Part shown: piece after piece, positions 19,301 to 28,380 of the stretch | Layout of the letters: every line of letters begins with the position of its first letter | How positions within the stretch are numbered: position 1 is the stretch's first letter | Assembly: GCF_049275935.1 (NCBI RefSeq) | Contig: NZ_CP184830.1 | Span: 6,758,001 to 6,822,000, forward strand | Length of the DNA: 64,000 nt | Origin: Endozoicomonas_A sp049275935 | GTDB lineage: Bacteria > Pseudomonadota > Gammaproteobacteria > Pseudomonadales > Endozoicomonadaceae | Reading direction: 5' to 3' | Translations under genes and position numbers: made by a program | The notes under the pieces: model-generated | Seen by the model: the letters and a program-made list of their open reading frames with translations, nothing else | Told to the model about the DNA's origin: nothing | Database searches by the model: none

Positions 19301-21651
19301 TCAAGACTGCTAATCAAAGACTGAATGCTATTAGTAACAAACAAGTGGCAGCGGATCTTGATGCCACTGAAGAAGCTGAGGGGCTTACACCTGACTCTAC
19401 TCAGACCTGTGAAGACCGGATTAATGCCCTGAGAAACAGACAGGTACAACTGGGCGGACATGATGGAACTGGCGGCAAGATCCAGCAACTGAATCGGGAA
19501 AGGGTCCAACTGACAGCTGAGATAGCAAACAGGAAAGTCGACATTGAAAGAATGAAGGAAGTCCTGAAGACTGCAGAGAAAGCCGTCGAAAATGACGGCG
19601 GCCCCTTCCAGTACACGCCGAAGCAGGTAAAACTTCTGAGCGATATGCAAAACTACATGAAACATCACTCTGTCAATAAACAAGCTCTGGAAGCTGCAAT
19701 AGGTCTGACAGAATTAGCCCTGGAAAACGGTAAGGCAAGCCCCTCGCTTGTGGATTTCGATTTTGACAATGAATTTGCACCGATTCGCCTGAGGGCAATG
19801 GTCGGAGACGGCCTGACGTTTGCCCGGGCCAGTCGGATAGTGAAAGTCTTCAAGAGCCTGATGACGAACTGCGCGCACCTGTCTCCCGGGCGAATAAAAT
19901 TAATGCCTATGATTGCCCTGGCAGAAGTTCAGCTGCTGGTGAACTGGGTCAGGGGTGAGCTGCAAACCGGGGCTCAACAATACGACGAAGCCATTCACAG
20001 CATGGGCAAAACAGCCATTCACTTCGTCGAGTATGAGACAGAGGACCTGAAAAGCTTCTCGGAATACTTCGCCAGCCATTCTGCCACTGGTAACAAGATC
20101 ATAACTCTGCTGCGTGAAGGATTGATCAGCAAGGTTGAACTTGAGAACTACATGAAGGCCGTCAGAGACGTCGATGGTCATCAGACAGTGGCTGACTTTG
20201 AACACTTTCTTGGCTACAAACACGGGGTCAATGTGCCTGACTTCAAAGCCGATGTCCGGATGCTGTCCGAGAAGGGTGTTGAGGAATTCATGCAAAGTGC
20301 CTTTACGCCTGTGACCGTCACCGCGTCTGGCCCGACAGCCATGAAAGAATCTGTTGACGGCATGAAAGAGTACGCTGCCGCTGTCATCGCCAACTATGTT
20401 CTTGACGATATTGCCTTTGACAATGGCCACAGGACGGCAGCCTTCCTGACCCATCTCCAGGATACCCTGACGCCTTATGCCAATGCTGTCGGCCTGTCTG
20501 AATCAGACCTGATCAAGGCTATCCATAACACATTAATGCAGGCTCATATCGCAGCGGTTGAGCAGCAGCTCAATGATCACTGGGTCAAACCTTCAGCCTT
20601 CCTGGTACAGGCTGTCACCTGGTACTACTCCAGTTACAAACCCCTGCTGGCGACCCACAGCGCCTGGCAGGCTGCCGATCTGTCCCTGTCAAACATGGCG
20701 TTTCTCTATCTTCTGGATCTGACCAACCGGGGTGATTACCTGCACAGAATACTCACACCTTTCCGGCACTGGCTGGAAAACTGCGGTGATGATCCTGACA
20801 GAACCGGGCAATATACCTACCACACTGGCATTGAACAAATCTCTGAAGTGGGCGGGCTGACCATGCCATTGGGCAAGGCCGCTTCTGCAGTCATTCTACT
20901 CAGAACCGGCTCCATGTTGTTTGCCAGACAGTACCACGCCAATCCTCAGATGTATCGCAGCATTTCCCGCCTGGTGCCCGAAATAGTGAAATCCATGGGT
21001 TCCGGGCAGGGGGTTCAGGTACCGCTGCTGCACAGGGTAACACCACAAAAAGTGAAAACTCTGGCCTCGGCCACAGCCGGTCTGGTGCTGGGTCCGGTAG
21101 CCACTGTCGGAGCATACGCTCATGGTCTTATATCAGGGTTTACCTACGCTCAAACCTTCGGATTCGCTCTGGCATCCAGCCTCACTTTCGACTTTTTCAT
21201 GAACGACAACAAACTGCTTACTCAGTGGTTGGGTGGGCCTCTGGGTCGCAGTCTTGACAAGATTAATCGCTGGATTGGTGTGGGTGAAACGCAAGATGAA
21301 TATGTGAAACGTACAACTGTTGCCACACCTCAACGCTTCAGTGAAAACGATGAAGACTACTCAAGCCGTGTTAAAGCAAACAACACGATGTATGGCTGGA
21401 CTCGACACGAACATTATCTGCAGTTCCGTGAACGCCGGGATCGCACTATGAAACTGTTTGAGAATGGCTGGGAGAAATACTTCAGGGAAAATGTACCGAA
21501 ATGGTCGTTTTCCCACGCAAAAAGTATTCCTTACTCCTACACTCTGGGTGCCTTTTATAAGTTGCAACAGGGCGATAATCAGAAAGTTCACGGTCCTGAT
21601 AAGAGCAATGCCCCTCAATCAGGATTTCAATCTGCAACCATGACCCACTGA
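16378..21651 (+). CDS. G4: giant exported array protein, 1757 residues (reference layout)
   Basis: This gene shows the family layout clearly. The signal peptide ends A-L-A before D-R-R-L. The N-domain has G-R-T-F-M-R-L near 214, P-V-G-Y-V-V near 276, F-R-G-Q-K-Q-N-P near 311 and F-S-F-K-P near 437. Middle modules follow: H-L-N-I-Q-N-F-D-S (about 507), T-V-L-G-T-E-L (574), T-P-G-H-P-K (614), N-L-K-V-S-E-E-D-D-K (681) and a diverged partner, S-I-Y-P-D-D-N (814), Q-L-N-I-R-D-Y-K-E-D (890), L-D-R-E-V (956) and G-L-T-P-D-S with L-G-G-H-D-G-T-G-G (993-1025). The C-domain runs from about 1072, with hydrophobic segments near 1562-1585 and 1589-1607 and R-E-R-R-D-R-T-M-K near 1685. A G8 run lies inside the gene at 18572-18579. 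Function unknown. Confidence 0.95.
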   Translation: MTRVRPNALSLTVAAAISSSISVTDALADRRLQIKSIDIPGNEQVEFVQSEVIVKPTLGHDQQPLPKSFTTTYPDQTQIRRGYKVPSEGFTDVLSGISGGVSSVDLFTTDNNNAAQKYTKVLKVGDEGVFRFTHNLAEEKLVIEVREGMTHQDSITAVRAQSDDLPSLEPLTKIASPSHLAGVLKGAYERAGNLGEADHYVDLVTIDVDEFEVNGRTFMRLIAAGDQPPELQRLGQSIFVNDEVLLAAATSAYIQVHILGEHLQQDILEDLLSYQQPVGYVVHAEDNTQVYSVPEGYLKLEVTEATADRIVFRGQKQNPADVAFVECLYNLFEQSDANDNDKIARVKKDKVKSYQYVIRSTQMALLEEFADNLAVQQDAEVDQDKLAILAYYESIQQVLTIVSQDATDEFELTAGQIVVTTSVITPGWMLVQLEKIFSFKPLLRDLLNSRHFFINVQRGTDILNELLMRGFALVEDTNLVKKVIANMVRKDLELDNTQAELQAKIKAHYATIAAHLNIQNFDSNADVDAQQESLLEEINTLNAQKQRLLQEVQTMHDQEFAEDSYTRVKTSALTTVLGTELSEYSPPGTPDDTALEAMLYTKHFRLKALEEALEDIRTPGHPKAWPEVLEKLSALEKVLHRGDPDQDDDVYLRRQDISKGIQEYIRNTRRLAEKRARDILEVVEKELNLKVSEEDDKATRLNRVFIILNSDLLSDEILDEIENGISDISWAWGGWVYKENDKAARLARVYTTLDGDDSYENTLDQIHQTLCKEDSTILDESSLKLTKIRAILNYKIDDSYLDMQIRKQQTGLLGAIENELSIYPDDNDAAKERGKAFTVKLAKELDVAFDQDDDLSDQKATLRTKIQELIEKVAALYDDEAARRAWNNEIAHQLNIRDYKEDATIDDQNRLIGKKLQKLDKEVFNVGQPDANERIAAIENELDRQMARLGPRPRYVLDREVAQARQAIQKAESELKTANQRLNAISNKQVAADLDATEEAEGLTPDSTQTCEDRINALRNRQVQLGGHDGTGGKIQQLNRERVQLTAEIANRKVDIERMKEVLKTAEKAVENDGGPFQYTPKQVKLLSDMQNYMKHHSVNKQALEAAIGLTELALENGKASPSLVDFDFDNEFAPIRLRAMVGDGLTFARASRIVKVFKSLMTNCAHLSPGRIKLMPMIALAEVQLLVNWVRGELQTGAQQYDEAIHSMGKTAIHFVEYETEDLKSFSEYFASHSATGNKIITLLREGLISKVELENYMKAVRDVDGHQTVADFEHFLGYKHGVNVPDFKADVRMLSEKGVEEFMQSAFTPVTVTASGPTAMKESVDGMKEYAAAVIANYVLDDIAFDNGHRTAAFLTHLQDTLTPYANAVGLSESDLIKAIHNTLMQAHIAAVEQQLNDHWVKPSAFLVQAVTWYYSSYKPLLATHSAWQAADLSLSNMAFLYLLDLTNRGDYLHRILTPFRHWLENCGDDPDRTGQYTYHTGIEQISEVGGLTMPLGKAASAVILLRTGSMLFARQYHANPQMYRSISRLVPEIVKSMGSGQGVQVPLLHRVTPQKVKTLASATAGLVLGPVATVGAYAHGLISGFTYAQTFGFALASSLTFDFFMNDNKLLTQWLGGPLGRSLDKINRWIGVGETQDEYVKRTTVATPQRFSENDEDYSSRVKANNTMYGWTRHEHYLQFRERRDRTMKLFENGWEKYFRENVPKWSFSHAKSIPYSYTLGAFYKLQQGDNQKVHGPDKSNAPQSGFQSATMTH
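18572..18579 (+). repeat. G8 homopolymer tract inside G4
   Basis: Eight consecutive G residues within codons for W-G-G-W (about residues 731-734), followed one base later by GGG. Loss of one G would shift reading into a frame that ends at TAG 18824-18826. It is the only long G-run I noticed in the window. Confidence 0.85.
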
Positions 21652-21738
21652 CAGCCATAAGTAATTAAAAGCTGCTTCCCGCCGGGTGTGGCCATCGCTT
21701 TTCATAGTCATAAAAGTACTCAGCTCTGAGGTAGTAGA
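21652..21738 (+). promoter_or_regulatory. G4/G5 spacer with leader box and ribosome site
   Basis: An 87-bp spacer with the TAAAAGTACT box at 21711-21720 and GAGG at 21728-21731, 7 nt before the ATG at 21739. Confidence 0.7.
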
Positions 21739-24700
21739 ATGACAAATGCTCGCCCGAATGCATTACGCCTTGCGGTGGCCGTTGCAATCTGCTCTTCCAT
21801 CCTTGGCACACAGGCTGTGACAGATCGCAAACTGCAGACAAAATCTATCGATATTCGTTGCAGTGGACAAGTGGAATTTACCCAGAGTGAAGTCATAGTT
21901 CAGCCAACGTTAGGCGATGACCAGCAGCCAGTACCCAATTCCTTTACAACCACCTACCCTGATCAGACAGTCAAAATGAGTTCTTTCGCTCATACCAGGG
22001 GCTTTACTAACGCTCTTGCTGGTGTTGATGGTGGCGTTTCCAGTGTTGAGCTGTTTGAAACAGGTGAGAAGGACGTTGCTGTGAAATACACCAAAGTCCT
22101 GAAGGTGGCAGATGAGGGTGTTTTCAGGTTCACTCATAACCTTGAAGAAAAGGAACTGGTCATTGAAATCAGAGGCGGAATGACCGATCAGGATTCAGTT
22201 GCGGCTGTTCGTGATCAATTAGTTGGCATTCAATCACTGGAACCGTTAACGAAAGTCGCCAGCCCCCGACAACTGGCTGGAGTACTGAAAGCTGCCAGTA
22301 ACAGAGCAGGAAACCTCGGAACAAGTGATCACTATGTAGCCCTTGCCACCATTGAAATAGAAAAAGTTGAAGTGAATGGACGTACCTTCATGAGCCTTAT
22401 CGCTTCAAGCGAACAGCCCCCTGAACTGCAACGTCTGGGTCAATCACTCTTTGTCAATGATGAGGCTCTCCTGGCAGCAGCCACCTCTGCCTATATTCAG
22501 GTTCATATCCTGGGACAAGATGTACAACAGCAGGCTCTTAATGAGCTATTGGCATACAGCAAACCCGTCGGATATGTTGTCAATGTCGAGGATAACAAAC
22601 AGGTTTATCCTGTGCCTGCGGGTTATCCAATGCTGAAAGTAAAGGAAGCTCCGGGAGAGATTATTGTTTTCTATGGTCAGGTGCAGAATCCCCATGATAT
22701 TGCTTTTGTAGAGAGCCTCCATAAACGCTGGTTAGAAATTAAGAGCCCCGCCCCGGCATTAACAACACAAGTTAAAAAAGATAATTTCAAAAGCTACCTG
22801 TACATCATTCGAAGCAGGCAGATGGAACTGCTGGAGAAGTTTATTGCGCGGCTCGATTCCGGCGTTAACACGGATCAACCGACGACCATTTCAATTGAAG
22901 ATAAAATGTCGACGTTTGCGCTTTTATATTATGAATCTCTGCAACAGGCATTGAACACTGTCATTACAAATAGAGCACATGGAACAGACGAAGTTGAGTT
23001 CACCCTGAAACACATCAGAATCGTTTCGTCAGTCATCACGCCGACCTGGATGCATAATCAACTGGTAAAAAACTTCGGTTTCCAACCCGTATTCAGGAAC
23101 CTTCTGATTAACGCGCAATTTATGCAGAACATTCATAATGTGATACCCACTATCAGCAATATCAACCAGGCGCAGATCGATACTTCTGAGGGAAACGAAA
23201 AGTTTGCTTCCAAAGTCATGAGCGATATGATGACCAGACAGCTGCTTGAGTTTTACAACAATCTGGCGAAGCTGCGGGCAAAAGAGGCTAAACTCGGCGA
23301 GCTAAATGAAAAATTACTTCGCGCAAATGAACAAGTCAAAGAAACAATGGCTATTGCTGTTCATAATGGTCAGGAAAAGCTGAGAGAAAAGCACCGTTTT
23401 GACGACAGGCTTGAACTGCTCAGAATACGGCTGAAACATCTGGAAAATCAGAATCAGATAATTCGGCGTGAAGTCAGTCAAGTTATATGGCTGAAACAAG
23501 AGGTTGATGTTGCCAAAACAGAAGGAGAAAAAGCCAGAGTCAACGTAAAAGAATTTTATGAACTGCTGCAGGCAGTGGTAACGTCATCCGGGACAAGAGA
23601 AGAGTCAAATATAGACGTCGTAAAAGCAAAACTGACCACCATTGAAGACCAGCTCGGTATTACTCCGGTCAATGAAAACGATCTGTTTGACCGCTTTAAG
23701 TCCATTCAAAAGCATCTGCAAGAAAAAGCAGAATCATCCGCTGTGTTGGACCAGCACAGAGCTGAACAGATCAGTCAGGACCCCGTCAACGAAGCTGATC
23801 TGGAAGCCCCTGACCAAGCCATTCAACAACACCCTGCGGAAGAAGAAGCTCAGGTCGCCCAACAAAATTTTCAGCAACGAAGCTTCAGAACAGATACTAC
23901 AAAAGAAGCTGAAATCAAATCCCAGCATGGGATCATTGCCGCACGTTTACACATTCAGGATTTTGACAAGGATGCGGATGTTTTCGTTCAACATGAAAGC
24001 CTGATTCAAAAAATCAAGACGATGAATGATGAAAAAGCACGTCTGCGTCAACAACTTGAGACAATGAATGCTCAGCAGGAACAGCCGCCTCAGAGAGTTC
24101 AGAGAAGCAGCGATCATCGCAACATCTATAACTCTGGCGATGAAGATGTTCTGGTAGCTACTCTTGGTGTTGAGCTGAATGATAACACCACAGCTGAAGA
24201 GCTCGACGCCATGGAACTGGCAATAAATATGACGCTTTACGAGCTTACAAGGCTGAAAAAAATAATGGATCGAACACTGGCTCCCAAAACCAGGCCAGAA
24301 ATACTCAGCTTACTGAAAAAAGTGGAAAGAGTCCTTGAGGACGACCGCCTCAATGAGGAGGACGACGTTTGTCTTCATCGCCAGATCATCTCCGAAGGCA
24401 TTCAGAAATACATCATAGCAGCCAGAGAACGCCTGGAGGAAAACGCGCTGATGGTACTGGAAGCCTCAGAAAAATTATTCAACATCGACAGCAATGAAGG
24501 TGATGGCAAAGCAGCAAGACTTGAGAGGATTCATAAAAGACTTGATGGCGATGATATCTCAGCTTACGACCTGGATGAGATGGAGAAGATCCTCTGGGGG
24601 GATTACGGCACAACCCGGGATGACCAGAGAGGAAGGGATTTCAGACTCAAATCGATCCATCCGCGCCTCAGGTCTCTGGTTGAGGTATCGGAAGAGCGAG

Positions 24701-27700
24701 TCAAGGAATTACAGTCATCTTATCTTGCGAACGTAGAATGGGAGCTGGAGATCGACCCTCGTAGAAGCCTTGCCGCTATAGAAAAAAGCAAAGCTTTTAC
24801 TACTGAACTGGCCAATGATCTGCAGGTAGAGTTTGAAAAAGATATCAGCCTGTCTGAGAAGCAGCAAATTCTGAAAACCGTAGCCTGGGAATTATTGGCT
24901 GTAGTACGCGGAACCTATGAAGATGAAAGTATCAAAAGAGAAATAAACAATGAAATAGCCCGTCGATTCAAAATTGAGGGCTATCAGAATGATGCCACTA
25001 TTGACGAACAGGTCCGTCTACTTATAGATAAACTCATACGGGTCGGTTCTGAGATTTACAAAGCAGGCCAGCTTGATGTTAGTGGGCGTATCCAAGCCAT
25101 CGAGGATGAGCTTGACAGGCAAATGGCACCCCTGGGACCAAAAAAAGCTGCGGATCTGAAGCCAGAACCCACCGACACTGATGAACAACGGGTTGATGCC
25201 CTGAGAAACAGACAGTTACAAATGGGCAGTCATGATGATACTGGCGGCAAGGTCCAGCCACTGATTCAGGAAAAGTACCGTCTAGAAGGTGAGATTGAAG
25301 ACAGGAAAGCAGACACTGACGTTCAGCAAAACGACCGTCTTGCAGATTTGAAAGAATTACTGGAAGACATCAGAACACCCGGCCACCCCAAAGCCATGCC
25401 TGTGGTGCTTCAAAGACTGGCTGCCGTGGAAAAAGCCCTGAAGATGTTTAACCTCTACCTCTATCACAAGATGCAAAAACACTACCGCTGTAAGAGGATG
25501 GACGATATTTATAGAGAGGACGACGTGTATTACCTTCGTCACGCAACTTCTGAAAGAATTCAAATATACATCACAGAAGTGAGGCTGAATGAAGAGGAAG
25601 AAGCGCTGCATATGTTGCAAACCGTAGAAGAAATAATCAAGATCAAGGTCAATGAAGGTGATGGCAACGCAGAAAGACTTGACAGGGTTCGTAGCAAACT
25701 TGAGGGCGATGATGTCACCGAAAAAATGCTGCATGATATAGACTATTGCCTCTGGAAACATGATATCTCACCTACGTACGAAAGTAGGGAATTAAAACTT
25801 GAGAGGCTTCAGGAGCGTCTAACTTTTTACGTCGAAGATGTAGATGAGCGAGCCATAGAACAACAAAAAGCGGTGCTAAAATTTGTAAGGCACAAGCTGA
25901 ACATTGGCATGAGCGAAAGCTCTACTGCTGATGAAGAAGTTTTCAATACGGATCAGCCTGACGTTAGTGAGCATATTGCAGTCATTGAGAATGAGCTGGA
26001 CAAGCTACTGGCACGCCTGGGACCTAAACCCCGATACGTTCTTGATCGTGAGCTGGCCAGGGCCAGACAAGCATTGGCAGAAGCTGAAAGTGAGCTGACA
26101 GGTTTTCATCGCAAACTGAATAGGCTTCAAGGCCAACACTTGTTGTTTACGGAAAGACGCGCTGACCTCCAACATAGCCCGGATGAACAGGGCACGGCTC
26201 TCAATGAGGTAATGGAAGAGTGTCAGACCAGCCTCGGCGGGGATGATGGTAATGGCGGCAAGATCCAGCAACTGCTTCAGGAGCGGACCCGACTGGAAGG
26301 TGAAATTGAAACCAGGGAAGCAGGCATTGAGAGGATAAAGCTGGTCCTGGATGCTGCAGAGCAAGCTGTAAAAAATGACGGAGGTCCCTTCCAGTACACA
26401 CCGAGACAGGCAATAGTCAGGGAAGAGATGGTCGCCTTCGTTCAGCAGCACTCTCTCAAAAAACAAGCTCTGGAAGTCACGCTGGGTCTGGCAGAATTGG
26501 CAGTAGAAAGCGGTAACACAATCTCCTGCCTTCCGGGTTTGGATTTTGACGATGAATTTGCATCGATTCGCATGCAGGCAATGGTCGGAGACACACTGAC
26601 GTTTAAACAGGCCAGTCCGGTTGTGGAGGTTTTCAAGAGACTCAGAAAGACCTTCCCGGAACCCCCTTTCGAGCCTCCAGAAGGTCTGCCTCGGAGCAAC
26701 CTGAAAAAAATCCTCAGGCTTGTGCACAAGGCCAGGAATGAGATGAAAAAAGGGGCACTTCAATACGACGACGAAATTCTCAGCATGGGCAAAACAGCCA
26801 TGCACTTCGTCGAGCTTGAATCGAGGGACCTGAAAAGCTTCCCGGAATACTTCGCTAGCCGTTCTGCCAGTGGTAACAAGATCATCGCTTTGCTGCGTGA
26901 AGATCTGGTCAGCAAGATTGAACTTGAGAATTACATAAAAGTCTTCAGAGATGTCGACGGTTATCAGACAGTAGATCAATTTGAACATTTCCTTGGCTAC
27001 AAACACGGCGTCAATGTGCCTCATTTCAAAGCTGTTGTAAGGATGCTGTCTGACAAGGGTGTTGAGGAATTCATCCAGAGTGCCTTTGCACCAGTGTCCG
27101 TGACTGCAACTGGCCCGACAGCTATGAAGGAGTCCATTGTCGGCATGAAAGAGTATGGAGCTGCGGTCATTGCCAACTTCGTTCTTGACGATATTGCCTT
27201 TGACAATGGCCACAGGACGGCAGCCTTTCTGACCAATGTTCAGGATACCCTGACACCTTATACCGTCGCTGCCGGACTCTCTGAATCAGAACTGATCAGG
27301 GCTATCCATGGCACATTGATGCAGGCTCATGCTGCAGTGGTTGAGTATCAGCTCAATGCATACTGGGTCAAGCCTTCAGCCTTTCTGGCACAGGCTGTCA
27401 CCTGGTACTTCTCCAGTTACAAACCTCTGCTGACGACCCATACCGCCGCACAGGCTGCCGGGCTTTCCCTCACCAACATGTCATTTCTCTATCTCCTGGA
27501 TCTGACCAACAGGGGTGATTATCTACACAGAATGCTCACACCTTTCCAGCACTGGCTGGAACGCTTTGGTCCTGATCCTGACCGAACCCGGCAATATGCC
27601 TACCACAGGGGAATTGAAAAAGTTTCTGAAGTGGGCGGGCTGGCCATGCCATTGGGTAAAGCCGCTTCCTCCGTCATTCTGCTGAGAACCGGCTGCATGT

Positions 27701-28347
27701 TGTTTGCCAGACAGTACAACGCCAATCCTCAGATGTATCGCAGCATTTCCCGTCTGCTGCCCGAAATGGTGAAATCCATGGGTTCCGGGCAAGGGATTCA
27801 GGTACCGCTGCTGCACCGGGCGACACCACAAAAAGTGAAAACGCTGGCCTCGGCCACAGCCGGTCTGGTGCTGGGTCCGGTAGCCACCGCCGGAGCATAC
27901 GCCCATGGCCTTATATCTGGGTTTACCTATGCCCAAAGCTTCGGATTCGCTCTGGCATCGGGTCTCACTTTCGACTTCTTCATGAACGACAACAAGCTGC
28001 TCACTCAATGGCTGGGTGGGCCTCTGGGTCGTAATCTTGACAAGATGAATCGCTGGATTGGTGCGGGTGAAAAGCAAGATGAATATCTAAAACGTACGAC
28101 TATTGCCACACCTCAAGGTTTCAGTGAAAACGATGAAGACTACTCAAGCCGTGTTAAGGCAAACAACACAATCTATGGCTGGACTCGACACGAACATTAT
28201 CTGCAGTTTCGTGAACGTCGTGATCGCACCATGAAACTATTTGAGAATAGCTGGGAGAAATACTTCAGGGAAAATGTGCCGAAATGGTCGTTTTCCCATG
28301 CAGAAAGCATTCCTTACTCCTACACTCTGGGAGCCTTCTACAAATAA
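21739..28347 (+). CDS. G5: largest array protein, 2202 residues, with doubled middle cassette and lost C-terminal tail
   Basis: The signal peptide has A-V-T instead of A-L-A before D-R-K-L, so the usual cleavage site has threonine at -1; an upstream Q-A may be used instead. A long coiled-coil stretch (about 480-640) and an L-G-I-T-P-V-N module (about 640) precede H-I-Q-D-F-D-K-D-A-D. The cassette V-E-R-V-L / E-D-D-V / D-G-K-A-A-R-L (about 855-955) recurs as T-P-G-H-P-K / E-D-D-V-Y-Y / D-G-N-A-E-R-L (about 1210-1340). The I-E-x-E-L-D / L-G-P-K and G-G-K-(V/I)-Q modules also occur twice, which explains the length. The C-domain starts near 1545. The protein stops directly after G-A-F-Y-K where most relatives continue W-(R/Q)-(Q/K)-G-D. 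The sequence after the stop still resembles the tail until the inverted-repeat element. Function unknown. Confidence 0.94.
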   Translation: MTNARPNALRLAVAVAICSSILGTQAVTDRKLQTKSIDIRCSGQVEFTQSEVIVQPTLGDDQQPVPNSFTTTYPDQTVKMSSFAHTRGFTNALAGVDGGVSSVELFETGEKDVAVKYTKVLKVADEGVFRFTHNLEEKELVIEIRGGMTDQDSVAAVRDQLVGIQSLEPLTKVASPRQLAGVLKAASNRAGNLGTSDHYVALATIEIEKVEVNGRTFMSLIASSEQPPELQRLGQSLFVNDEALLAAATSAYIQVHILGQDVQQQALNELLAYSKPVGYVVNVEDNKQVYPVPAGYPMLKVKEAPGEIIVFYGQVQNPHDIAFVESLHKRWLEIKSPAPALTTQVKKDNFKSYLYIIRSRQMELLEKFIARLDSGVNTDQPTTISIEDKMSTFALLYYESLQQALNTVITNRAHGTDEVEFTLKHIRIVSSVITPTWMHNQLVKNFGFQPVFRNLLINAQFMQNIHNVIPTISNINQAQIDTSEGNEKFASKVMSDMMTRQLLEFYNNLAKLRAKEAKLGELNEKLLRANEQVKETMAIAVHNGQEKLREKHRFDDRLELLRIRLKHLENQNQIIRREVSQVIWLKQEVDVAKTEGEKARVNVKEFYELLQAVVTSSGTREESNIDVVKAKLTTIEDQLGITPVNENDLFDRFKSIQKHLQEKAESSAVLDQHRAEQISQDPVNEADLEAPDQAIQQHPAEEEAQVAQQNFQQRSFRTDTTKEAEIKSQHGIIAARLHIQDFDKDADVFVQHESLIQKIKTMNDEKARLRQQLETMNAQQEQPPQRVQRSSDHRNIYNSGDEDVLVATLGVELNDNTTAEELDAMELAINMTLYELTRLKKIMDRTLAPKTRPEILSLLKKVERVLEDDRLNEEDDVCLHRQIISEGIQKYIIAARERLEENALMVLEASEKLFNIDSNEGDGKAARLERIHKRLDGDDISAYDLDEMEKILWGDYGTTRDDQRGRDFRLKSIHPRLRSLVEVSEERVKELQSSYLANVEWELEIDPRRSLAAIEKSKAFTTELANDLQVEFEKDISLSEKQQILKTVAWELLAVVRGTYEDESIKREINNEIARRFKIEGYQNDATIDEQVRLLIDKLIRVGSEIYKAGQLDVSGRIQAIEDELDRQMAPLGPKKAADLKPEPTDTDEQRVDALRNRQLQMGSHDDTGGKVQPLIQEKYRLEGEIEDRKADTDVQQNDRLADLKELLEDIRTPGHPKAMPVVLQRLAAVEKALKMFNLYLYHKMQKHYRCKRMDDIYREDDVYYLRHATSERIQIYITEVRLNEEEEALHMLQTVEEIIKIKVNEGDGNAERLDRVRSKLEGDDVTEKMLHDIDYCLWKHDISPTYESRELKLERLQERLTFYVEDVDERAIEQQKAVLKFVRHKLNIGMSESSTADEEVFNTDQPDVSEHIAVIENELDKLLARLGPKPRYVLDRELARARQALAEAESELTGFHRKLNRLQGQHLLFTERRADLQHSPDEQGTALNEVMEECQTSLGGDDGNGGKIQQLLQERTRLEGEIETREAGIERIKLVLDAAEQAVKNDGGPFQYTPRQAIVREEMVAFVQQHSLKKQALEVTLGLAELAVESGNTISCLPGLDFDDEFASIRMQAMVGDTLTFKQASPVVEVFKRLRKTFPEPPFEPPEGLPRSNLKKILRLVHKARNEMKKGALQYDDEILSMGKTAMHFVELESRDLKSFPEYFASRSASGNKIIALLREDLVSKIELENYIKVFRDVDGYQTVDQFEHFLGYKHGVNVPHFKAVVRMLSDKGVEEFIQSAFAPVSVTATGPTAMKESIVGMKEYGAAVIANFVLDDIAFDNGHRTAAFLTNVQDTLTPYTVAAGLSESELIRAIHGTLMQAHAAVVEYQLNAYWVKPSAFLAQAVTWYFSSYKPLLTTHTAAQAAGLSLTNMSFLYLLDLTNRGDYLHRMLTPFQHWLERFGPDPDRTRQYAYHRGIEKVSEVGGLAMPLGKAASSVILLRTGCMLFARQYNANPQMYRSISRLLPEMVKSMGSGQGIQVPLLHRATPQKVKTLASATAGLVLGPVATAGAYAHGLISGFTYAQSFGFALASGLTFDFFMNDNKLLTQWLGGPLGRNLDKMNRWIGAGEKQDEYLKRTTIATPQGFSENDEDYSSRVKANNTIYGWTRHEHYLQFRERRDRTMKLFENSWEKYFRENVPKWSFSHAESIPYSYTLGAFYK
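24301..26090 (+). repeat. Doubled module cassette in the middle of G5
   Basis: A first set of modules (about 24301-25320) and a second, diverged set (about 25345-26300) contain the same order: E-D-D-V-x-x-x-R module, D-G-x-A-x-R-L module, I-E-x-E-L-D module and G-G-K-x-Q module. The units are old and divergent. Boundaries are approximate, read from protein motifs only. Confidence 0.6.
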
Positions 28348-28380
28348 CAAATGAGCGACAATGGAAAAGTTAAGAGTCAC
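28348..28380 (+). pseudogene. Untranslated relic of the G5 C-terminal tail
   Basis: After the TAA at 28345-28347 the same frame reads Q-M-S-D-N-G-K-V-K-S-H, which resembles the tails of relatives (W-Q-x-G-D-x-Q-K-V-H). The right half of the old tail lies beyond the inserted element, at about 28546-28586, and resembles the G6 and G7 tail end (S-P-I-R-L-x-S-Q-L). The tail was thus lost to a stop codon at the tryptophan position and then split by the element. Confidence 0.65.

Noticed and set aside
19440..19480. L-G-G-H-D-G-T-G-G stretch as an RTX calcium-binding repeat
   Set aside because: It occurs once (twice in G5) and not in consecutive nonapeptides with the G-G-x-G-x-D-x-U-x spacing. It sits between helical stretches.
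21760..21810. Cysteine in the G5 signal peptide (A-I-C-S-S) as a lipobox
   Set aside because: The residue before Cys is Ile, not Gly/Ala/Ser, and no other member has Cys there, so a lipoprotein is unlikely.
26005..27213. Long antisense open frame (402 codons) inside G5, and a similar one at 13986-15008 in G3
   Set aside because: Both lie opposite the conserved C-domain, and shorter antisense frames occur at matching places in other copies. They follow from the codon bias of the sense gene, with no ribosome site and no independent conservation.
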